From the NCBI GenBank assembly GCA_031283915.1, contig JAITAY010000262.1, positions 1 to 8,037 on the forward strand: a DNA stretch of 8,037 bases, in the 5' to 3' direction. The translations under genes and the position numbers were made by a program. Source of the stretch: Tannerella sp. (GTDB taxonomy: Bacteria > Bacteroidota > Bacteroidia > Bacteroidales > Tannerellaceae). Below the pieces are notes generated by a model. It was given only the letters and a program-made list of their open reading frames with translations, ran no database searches and had not been told where the DNA came from. Positions 1-5,201 of this stretch are shown here, piece by piece (the first letter of the stretch is position 1; each line of letters starts with the position of its first letter).

Positions 1-255
1 GGCGAATCGCACGGCATACCTTATCGCTGCCTGACGCCCAAAGGACTGAAAAACGTACTGACGGCCGGTCGCTGTATTTCTACAGACGAAGAAGCTTTCG
101 GCAGCCTGCGGGTCATGCCCCCCTGCCTGGTTACCGGCGAAGCGGCGGGCATGGCGGCCGTACACGCTATCCGGCAGTCGCAAAACGACGTTCACGGGAT
201 TGATGTGCCGTATCTCCGGAAACGGCTGAAAGCAGAAGGACAGTATTTCCTCTAA
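1..255 (+). CDS. FAD-dependent oxidoreductase, C-terminal fragment (5' end outside window)
   Basis: Frame 1 is open from the first base to a TAA at 253-255 and gives 84 residues. It carries the C-terminal FAD-binding signature of the FAD_oxidored (PF12831-like) family: YRCL followed by LTAGRCIS, then GSLRVM and TGEAAGMAAVHA. The same motif string is present in the complete neighbour (YRCL, FMAGRNIS, GTVRVM, GEVVGMAA), so the two are paralogues. In this family the region closes over the FAD and contacts the isoalloxazine and ribityl parts. The next gene starts 48 bp downstream on the same strand with no visible terminator, so the two are probably cotranscribed. The N-terminus, any signal peptide and the substrate cannot be judged. 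The family call is firm; the reaction is unknown. Confidence 0.85.
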   Translation, partial: GESHGIPYRCLTPKGLKNVLTAGRCISTDEEAFGSLRVMPPCLVTGEAAGMAAVHAIRQSQNDVHGIDVPYLRKRLKAEGQYFL

Positions 256-303
256 GCGGGCTATCAAAGAAAACAATGAATCACAAGGAAACAGACAGGA
301 ATT

Positions 304-483
304 ATGAAATCAACTGAATTTAATTTCGGTCGCCGGTCATTCATCAAGACATCCGGTTTGGCCGTTGCCGGTTTGGGATTGCCGGCTGCCGTACTGCCGG
401 AGACGCATCCAGCGACTCAAATGAAAAGACAGGGTATTATTTTACTGACTGCGGCACTGCTGTGCTTTCTGCACGCTTCAGCC
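304..483 (+). other. Two export signals in series (Tat-like, then Sec-type)
   Basis: Codons 1-39 encode a leader with GRRSFIK and a hydrophobic segment, typical of twin-arginine signal peptides. Codons 40-60 encode a complete second signal peptide beginning at its own methionine (ATG at 421). The junction is in frame and lies between PETHPATQ and MKRQ. The sequence shows a leader from one gene type placed directly before the full start of another. The likeliest history is a deletion or recombination that removed the body of a Tat-exported gene and left its leader fused here. Alternatively 421 is the used start and 304-420 is remnant DNA. Confidence 0.65.
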
Positions 484-2289
484 GCCGACTGTTTACTTGA
501 AGCCGAGAGCTTCACACACAAGGGTGGCTGGGTTGTCGATCAGCAGTTTATGGATCTGATGGGTTCGCCCTATCTGATGGCGCACGGGATGGGTGTGCCT
601 GTTGAAGACGCTTCCACGCAAATCACGCTGCCGGCCGCCGGCACGTATTACGTCTACGTCCGCACGTTCAACTGGACCTCTCCGTGGCATAACGGCGAAG
701 GGGCGGGTAAATTCCGGCTGCTGGTAGGAGGCAGGCGACTGGCTTCGCCGCTGGGCGCCGAAGGAACGGAATGGATGTGGCAGGCCGCCGGGAAAGTCAC
801 GGTGCGCGAACCGCAGACGGTTGTCACGCTTCAGGACATGACCGGTTTTAACGGCCGCTGCGACGCCATCTATTTTACTTCGGACGAGCATCAGACGCCG
901 CCGTCGGACGTTGCCGAACTCGGCCGTTTCCGCCGGCGTGCGCTGAACCTTCCCGACGTGCCCGACAGGGCAGGGACGTTCGATTTCGTCGTCGTCGGCG
1001 GAGGCATTGCCGGGATGAGCGCCGCCATTGCCGCGGCACGGCTGGGATGCAAGGTGGCGCTCATCAACGACCGTCCCGTGCTGGGCGGCAACAACAGTTC
1101 GGAGATTCGCGTCCACCTGGGCGGACGGATCGAGACGGGCGCCTATCCGGAACTGGGTAACCTCCAGAAGGAATGGGGACCCTCGCGCGGCGGCAACGCG
1201 CAGCCCGCCGGTTTCTACGAAGACGACCGGAAAGCCGAAGCCATCGCCGGCGAACCGAACATCACGCTCTTTGCCGGCTACCGCGCCACCGGCGTACGGA
1301 TGAACGGGCAGAAGATAGCGTCCGTCACGGCGCAGCATATCGAAACGGGGCGCGAACTGCTTTTCGAAGCGCCGCTCTTCTCCGACTGCACGGGCGACGG
1401 TACGATAGGCTACCTGGCCGGCGCCGACTACCGCATGGGACGCGAGAGCCGTGAAGAGTTCGGGGAAAGCACGGCGCCCGAACAGGCCGATAAAATGACG
1501 ATGGGCGCATCCGTACAGTGGTATTCCGAAGACACCGGCAAAGCGGCTGCATTTCCGCGCTTCGACTGCGGCGTCACGTTCAACGAACAGAACTGCGAAC
1601 GGGTGACCATGGGCGAATGGACGTGGGAGACGGGCATGAACCTGGATCAGATTCACGACTTCGAACGCATCCGCGACTACGGACTGATGGTTGTCTATGC
1701 CAACTGGAGTTTCCTGAAAAACGGCCTGAAGGAAAACGAACCCTACCGGAACCGCCGGCTGGGATGGGTGGCCTATGTGGCGGGCAAACGCGAGTCGCGC
1801 CGCCTGACGGGCGATTACATCCTGAAAGAAGACGACCTGCGCAAGCATGTCGTGCACGAAGACGGCACGGCCGCCACCACGTGGACGATCGATCTGCACT
1901 ATCCCGATCCGAAGAATACGGCACACTTTCCGGAAACCGAATTCAAGTCCATTGCCAGGCATACGCCCATCTATCCCTATCCCGTGCCGTACCGCTGCCT
2001 CTACTCGCGCAACGTGGACAACCTGTTCATGGCCGGACGCAACATCAGCGTGACGCACGTCGCCCTGGGCACCGTCCGGGTGATGCGTACGACCGGTATG
2101 CTGGGCGAAGTTGTCGGCATGGCCGCCTCGCTCTGCCGGAAACACGGCGTCAATCCCCGCGGGATCTACCAGCGTCACCTCGACGAATTGAAGTCGCTGA
2201 TGCGCGAAGGAGCCGGCCGGAAAGGTCTTCCCAACAACCAGAAATACAACGAAGGCGGCACACTGTCCAAACCGCCGGAAGTAAAATAA
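304..2289 (+). CDS. Exported FAD-dependent oxidoreductase with N-terminal beta-sandwich-like domain and tandem signal peptides
   Basis: This 661-residue protein is probably a secreted flavoenzyme. Residues 9-15 (GRRSFIK) with the following hydrophobic stretch look like a twin-arginine leader. Residues 40-60 then form a second, Sec-type signal peptide (MKRQ, hydrophobic core, cleavage near HASA|AD). Residues about 62-200 resemble the golvesin-like or carbohydrate-binding-like beta-sandwich that precedes such enzymes in Bacteroidota (LLEAESF, GTYYVYVRT, DAIYFTSD). An FAD Rossmann fold starts at F226, with the dinucleotide motif GGGIAG at 232-237 followed by LGGNNSSEIRVHLGG. The C-terminal FAD signature (FMAGRNIS, GTVRVM, GEVVGMAA) is intact. 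ATG 304 has an AGGA 3 nt upstream. ATG 421 (residue 40) has no clear ribosome binding site but would give a normal single-signal protein of 622 residues. The substrate is unknown; the setting suggests a sugar or glycan-derived compound. Confidence is high for the family and moderate for the start. Confidence 0.88.
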   Translation: MKSTEFNFGRRSFIKTSGLAVAGLGLPAAVLPETHPATQMKRQGIILLTAALLCFLHASAADCLLEAESFTHKGGWVVDQQFMDLMGSPYLMAHGMGVPVEDASTQITLPAAGTYYVYVRTFNWTSPWHNGEGAGKFRLLVGGRRLASPLGAEGTEWMWQAAGKVTVREPQTVVTLQDMTGFNGRCDAIYFTSDEHQTPPSDVAELGRFRRRALNLPDVPDRAGTFDFVVVGGGIAGMSAAIAAARLGCKVALINDRPVLGGNNSSEIRVHLGGRIETGAYPELGNLQKEWGPSRGGNAQPAGFYEDDRKAEAIAGEPNITLFAGYRATGVRMNGQKIASVTAQHIETGRELLFEAPLFSDCTGDGTIGYLAGADYRMGRESREEFGESTAPEQADKMTMGASVQWYSEDTGKAAAFPRFDCGVTFNEQNCERVTMGEWTWETGMNLDQIHDFERIRDYGLMVVYANWSFLKNGLKENEPYRNRRLGWVAYVAGKRESRRLTGDYILKEDDLRKHVVHEDGTAATTWTIDLHYPDPKNTAHFPETEFKSIARHTPIYPYPVPYRCLYSRNVDNLFMAGRNISVTHVALGTVRVMRTTGMLGEVVGMAASLCRKHGVNPRGIYQRHLDELKSLMREGAGRKGLPNNQKYNEGGTLSKPPEVK

Positions 2290-2320
2290 AACAGGAATCT
2301 GAGAATGGTGGCATGACGGT

Positions 2321-2380
2321 TTGTCCGCGAATGACACGAATGACACGGATTTTTCCGTGTCATTCGTGTATTGCGGACAA
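2321..2380. repeat. Long hairpin between convergent genes (possible bidirectional terminator)
   Basis: The left arm (2321-2349) and right arm (2354-2380) are reverse complements around a TTTT loop. The inner 16 bp (2334-2349 with 2354-2369) pair perfectly. The outer part continues to TTGTCCGC/GCGGACAA with two bulged G residues on the left arm. The left arm also contains a 9-bp tandem duplication, CGAATGACA twice (2329-2346). It sits between the stops of the FAD oxidoreductase (2289) and the sulfatase (2383), where convergent transcripts must end. No U-run follows the stem on either strand, so it is not a canonical intrinsic terminator. It could instead be a REP-type dispersed element or a stem that protects the 3' ends of mRNA. 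Confidence 0.75.
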
Positions 2381-2382
2381 CA

Positions 2383-4698
2383 TCACAAGGTGTCTATGGT
2401 GACTTTTTCCAGTTTGCCGGTAAAGGTAAAGGGCGACTTGTAGGCAGTGGATACGGGTGTTCCGAAATCGCGTCCCGCCTGAATGACAATCCAGGGCAAA
2501 GGATTCATGATCGGGAGCTGTGCACCGAGTTCTTTGGTGACTGCTTTTTCGCCGTTGATGGAGAGGGTCACGGTTTTGTTTTTCCGTATATCACTCTCAC
2601 CGCCGGTCGAAGAAACATCGGCTCTGAAGGTGACTTTCCCGTGCGGGACAGCCCTGTCGGATCGGACTTCGACCTGTTTCCCGGCTGTATTGTAGACAAA
2701 GGTCAGTTTTTGGTTCTTCACATAGAAACTGATTCCCGCCGAGGCATTCCCCAGCGACAGCAAAACACCTTCGGCTCCGGTTGGGGGGATTTCGGCTTCG
2801 GCCGTTATCGCATACGAGGCGCTGTTCACGAACTGAAACCCTAATACTTCGGCATGGGAACGGCCTTCGAGATAGAGTACCAGCTGTTTTCTGCCGTCGA
2901 AAATAAACTGATTGGCATTTACCCACCGGTCTTTCAGCGGGAATACGTTGTATTTCCAAGCTTCGGCTTCAAACAGTTCGGCCAGCTCGCGCACTTTCTC
3001 CGGATAACGGTCTGCAAGATCATTCGTTTCGTTGAAGTCTTCGCTCACGTGGTAGAGGTGATATTTTGCCCCGTCGGGTTCTCCCCGCTGCCTGTATCCG
3101 TATCTGCCGCCGGGAAAGGAGGCTTTCCAGCCGTCTTTGTAGATGGCGTAGGCTCCCGTCATTTCGTGATACTGCACGCTGTGACGTTCGGGCAGGCTGC
3201 TGTTTTCGGGTGCAACGCTGTAGGCCAGGCTGACGCCTTCGACGGGTTCCTGCGGATAGCCGTTGATGACGGAAGGCGTTTTGAGGCCGGCAAGCTCAAC
3301 CGTGGTCGGGAGAATATCGCTGATATACGAATACTGGTGACGGATGCCGCCCTGTTCCTTGATCTTCTTCGGATAGAAAAGGATCAGCGGATTATGCGTC
3401 CCGCCTTCGTAGTCGGGGTATCCCTTGTAGAAGCGGAACGGCGTGTTGGTGGCGGCAGCCCATCCATCCGGATAATGGGCAAAGGAATATTCCGAACCCA
3501 GCAAGTCGAGCTGTTTCACTTCTTCGGCCGTGATCTGTTCCCGGGAAGCATTCGGGTCATGCGGCAGGAAATGTCCCGATTCCCGTCCGGAACCTTCCGC
3601 GCCGTTGTCGCCGATGGCCAGTACGATCAGCGTGTTGTCCAGCTGTCCGATCTGCTCGATGAAGTCAACGATCCGTCCGACTTCATGATCGGTCTGGGCG
3701 GCAAATGCGGCATATACTTCCATCTGGCGGGCAAAGACTTTCTTTTCGTCGGCAGACAGTTCGTCCCACGGTTTGACGCCGGGATTCTGCGGTGCCAGCT
3801 GCGTGCCGGCCGGGACAACGCCCAGTTCAATCTGGTTTTTCAGTACGATTTCGCGGTATTTGTCCCATCCGAAATCAAACTTTCCTTTGTATTTGTCGAT
3901 CCATTCCTTCGATGCCTGGTGGGGATAGTGAGTGGCGCCCGGAGCAAAGTAAAGGAAAAAGGGTTTGTCGGGCGCGGCTGTTTTCTGGTCGGCGATGTAG
4001 CGAAGCGCTTCGGTGGCGAAAAGCTCCGTTGCGATGGTTGCCTGCGGGCGGTCGGGTTCGCGCTGGGTGTCGCGGTAGAGCGTCGGATGCCAGGAGTCGT
4101 CCATTCCCGAGTTGGGGATATAGCCGAAATAGTGATCAAACCCCCGTCCGGTCGGCCAGCGGTTGAAGGGTCCTGCCTGCGAGGCGTCCGCCGGGTGGGT
4201 CAGGTGGTACTTCCCGACGGCAAACGTGTTATATCCGTTTTCACGGAGAATCTCGGCAATGGTAGCCTTTTCGAACGGAAGGTATCCGTCGTAGCCCGGT
4301 GTACCGTATGACCATTCCGAAAAGAACCCGAAATGCACCGAATGAGGGTTCCTTCCCGTCAGCAGGGCGGCGCGCGTCGGGGCGCTGAAGGCGGTGCTGT
4401 GGAAGTTGGTGTATCGAAGTCCCTGCCCGGCCAGGCGATCGAAATTCGGCGTTTCGATCAGTCCGCCGAATGCGGAAACGGCGCCGTAACCGATGTCGTC
4501 TATCAGAATCCAGACAACGTTAGGCGCGCCTGCGGGCGCTTTGGGATTTCTTTGCGGAAAAGCCTCCTTCGTGTCTGCCGGGGTCTTTCCCGTTTTCCCG
4601 TCAAAGGCGGGAGTCGGGCTATGCTGCGCCCATGCCGCTCCGCTAAACAATAATGCGGACGACAGCAGTCCAATGTTTTTGTTACTAATCTGTTTCAT
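2383..4698 (-). CDS. Periplasmic serine-type arylsulfatase (S1 family, probably S1_4-like)
   Basis: This is a 771-residue sulfatase that hydrolyses sulfate esters. It has a Sec signal peptide (residues 1-24, ending AWA|Q). The metal-binding aspartates are D67 and D68 (LIDDIGYG). The formylglycine motif is S105-A-P-T-R109 followed by AALLTG. The catalytic lysine and histidine candidates are K163 and H165 (VGKYH), and D364-N365 (GDNG) supply the remaining metal ligands. Serine rather than cysteine at 105 means activation by a radical-SAM maturase (anSME), which is not in the window. The sequence around the active site (FGG, ETPNFDRLA, FSAPTRAALLTGRNPHS) and the C-terminal domain (residues about 600-771, with GAEGVLLSLG and FVYNTAGKQ) resemble the long arylsulfatases related to mycobacterial and Pseudomonas AtsA, so the length is normal for that subgroup. 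The start is fixed by the signal peptide. The gene is separated from the upstream sulfatase by 503 bp of repeats. The natural substrate is unknown. Confidence 0.93.
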   Translation of the reverse strand: MKQISNKNIGLLSSALLFSGAAWAQHSPTPAFDGKTGKTPADTKEAFPQRNPKAPAGAPNVVWILIDDIGYGAVSAFGGLIETPNFDRLAGQGLRYTNFHSTAFSAPTRAALLTGRNPHSVHFGFFSEWSYGTPGYDGYLPFEKATIAEILRENGYNTFAVGKYHLTHPADASQAGPFNRWPTGRGFDHYFGYIPNSGMDDSWHPTLYRDTQREPDRPQATIATELFATEALRYIADQKTAAPDKPFFLYFAPGATHYPHQASKEWIDKYKGKFDFGWDKYREIVLKNQIELGVVPAGTQLAPQNPGVKPWDELSADEKKVFARQMEVYAAFAAQTDHEVGRIVDFIEQIGQLDNTLIVLAIGDNGAEGSGRESGHFLPHDPNASREQITAEEVKQLDLLGSEYSFAHYPDGWAAATNTPFRFYKGYPDYEGGTHNPLILFYPKKIKEQGGIRHQYSYISDILPTTVELAGLKTPSVINGYPQEPVEGVSLAYSVAPENSSLPERHSVQYHEMTGAYAIYKDGWKASFPGGRYGYRQRGEPDGAKYHLYHVSEDFNETNDLADRYPEKVRELAELFEAEAWKYNVFPLKDRWVNANQFIFDGRKQLVLYLEGRSHAEVLGFQFVNSASYAITAEAEIPPTGAEGVLLSLGNASAGISFYVKNQKLTFVYNTAGKQVEVRSDRAVPHGKVTFRADVSSTGGESDIRKNKTVTLSINGEKAVTKELGAQLPIMNPLPWIVIQAGRDFGTPVSTAYKSPFTFTGKLEKVTIDTL

Positions 4699-4735
4699 GT
4701 TTACTTCAATGTTTTGTTATTACTCTGTTTCATGT
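4671..4735 (-). repeat. Imperfect tandem duplication across the sulfatase start codon
   Basis: On the minus strand, 4735-4707 and 4700-4671 are near-identical copies beginning ACATGAAACAGA. They differ by two substitutions and one A indel, leaving about 27 of 30 positions identical at a period of 35-36 nt. Copy 2 contains the real start and first eight codons of the sulfatase. Copy 1 lies just upstream in the untranslated region. Replication slippage or a small segmental duplication would explain it. Confidence 0.8.
4701..4733 (-). CDS. Possible 10-codon leader ORF made by duplication of the sulfatase start
   Basis: Read on the minus strand, ATG at 4733 opens a short frame encoding MKQSNNKTLK and ending in TAA at 4701-4703. 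The stop is 2 nt before the sulfatase ATG at 4698. It lies in a different frame from the sulfatase, because the offset is 35 nt. The peptide mirrors the start of the sulfatase (MKQISNKNIG), since the DNA is an imperfect duplicate. No clear ribosome binding site precedes it. It could be a decayed copy of the start region with no function, or a leader whose translation is coupled to the sulfatase. Whether it is translated cannot be decided from sequence. Confidence 0.3.
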   Translation of the reverse strand: MKQSNNKTLK

Positions 4736-4791
4736 CTTTTCGAATGAAGGGAGGAGGAATAAATGAAATGTCTCCGCCTCCGCCTCCATCT

Positions 4792-4837
4792 CCGTCAGTT
4801 AAAACTGACGGCAATCGGAAGAATGGGGCTAAAGCCC
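4792..4837. repeat. Pair of short perfect palindromes, REP-like
   Basis: The first palindrome, CCGTCAGTTAAAACTGACGG (4792-4811), has 9-bp arms around AA. The second, GGGCTAAAGCCC (4826-4837), has 5-bp arms around AA. They are separated by 14 bp and share the same design of a GC-rich stem closing on an AA centre. Paired small palindromes of this sort are typical of dispersed extragenic repeats. I have an uncertain memory of similar motifs in other Bacteroides-group intergenic regions. No U-run follows on the minus strand, so terminator function is not supported. Confidence 0.6.
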
Positions 4838-4936
4838 TGCGGAGGCATGGCTTCGGTTACACTTTATTTATTTCCTGTCCCGATGTTTGATGGTTATAAT
4901 TCAATTTGTCTCGCCGATCTTCCATGTCCTTTTGAG

Positions 4937-5028
4937 GTCATCCCTCAACGCCCGTTGAGGTCACCCCTCAACGCCCGTTGAGTCCACCCCTCAACGCCCG
5001 TTGAGTTCATCGCTCAACGCCCGTTGAG
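4937..5028. repeat. Four-unit 23-bp tandem array of identical 16-bp palindromes
   Basis: The palindrome CTCAACGCCCGTTGAG (7-bp arms, CC centre) occurs at 4944-4959, 4967-4982, 4990-5005 and 5013-5028. All four copies are identical and starts are exactly 23 bp apart. Each is preceded by a 7-nt spacer (GTCATCC, GTCACCC, TCCACCC, TTCATCG) that varies while the palindrome does not. A degenerate fifth unit sits at 4921-4936, where only the right half resembles the palindrome. The array could be a set of binding sites for a dimeric protein, a REP-type array, or a row of RNA hairpins in the 3' or 5' untranslated region of the sulfatase transcripts. Confidence 0.9.
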
Positions 5029-5035
5029 CTTAGTG

Positions 5036-5162
5036 GTTAGTAATTAGTAGAATAGCGGTTGGCAGCTCTGTGACAGGCCGAAGGGGACTGATAAAGCCTT
5101 CCCTCCTAACGCTGATTTCCTGCTAATTGCCATCTGCTAACTACTGTCTACTATCTACTAAC
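5036..5162. repeat. 127-bp element with imperfect terminal inverted repeats (MITE-like)
   Basis: The left end GTTAGTAATTAGTAGA (5036-5051) matches the reverse complement of the right end (5147-5162) at 14 of 16 positions. The inversion continues inward with a 7-nt offset: TAGCGGTTGGCAG near 5053-5065 resembles TAGCAGATGGCAA on the opposite strand. The right end is also periodic: on the minus strand 5123-5164 reads as six heptads of the form (T/C)A(G/A)NNNG, for example TAGTTAG, TAGATAG, TAGACAG. Similar heptads (TAGTNNN) occur on the plus strand at 5031-5051. The interior has no ORF of note. A non-autonomous mobile element or a large cruciform or hairpin is plausible; no target-site duplication is evident. 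Confidence 0.5.
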
Positions 5163-5201
5163 TACCTCTGTATTCATAGAATAATACCGCGTGCAGTGTA
5201 C

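Larger units (their letters stand above)
4699..5201. other. Repeat-rich intergenic region between two sulfatase genes
   Basis: These 503 bp hold no convincing protein gene. From low to high coordinate they contain the duplicated start region, a CCGCCT-rich pyrimidine tract (4771-4794), two short AA-centred palindromes (4792-4811 and 4826-4837), a 23-bp-period palindrome array (4937-5028) and a 127-bp element with terminal inverted repeats (5036-5162). I found no Bacteroidota-type -7 box (TAnnTTTG) on the minus strand upstream of the 4698 start, so no promoter can be assigned. The region is the 5' flank of the downstream sulfatase and the 3' flank of the upstream one, so it could uncouple or tune their expression. 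Confidence 0.7.

Noticed and set aside
276..317. 13-codon ORF (ATG at 276) overlapping the start of the FAD oxidoreductase
   Set aside because: It is short, has no recognisable features, and is expected by chance in a gap of this size.
493..2346. Long minus-strand open frame opposite the FAD oxidoreductase
   Set aside because: It is an antisense shadow of a GC-rich gene. Its translation has no recognisable domain and is rich in His, Arg and Val, while the plus strand encodes intact FAD motifs.
2321..2380. Canonical intrinsic terminator
   Set aside because: The stem is strong, but there is no U-run after it in either direction, so it is reported as a hairpin repeat with possible terminator function only.
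1518..2402. Plus-strand frame overlapping the 3' part of the FAD oxidoreductase and the hairpin
   Set aside because: It is a plus-one shadow of the real gene with Arg-rich low-information sequence, and it runs through the hairpin into the opposite gene.
2854..4311. Long plus-strand open frame opposite the sulfatase
   Set aside because: It lies wholly within the sulfatase gene on the other strand, which has all its active-site motifs. The antisense product shows no family features.
4763..4981. 72-codon plus-strand frame in the intergenic region
   Set aside because: It runs across the palindromes and into the 23-bp array, so its sequence is set by repeats. No domain and no ribosome binding site.
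4937..5028. CRISPR array
   Set aside because: Spacers are only 7 nt and related to one another, the repeat is a 16-bp near-complete palindrome, and no cas gene is nearby.
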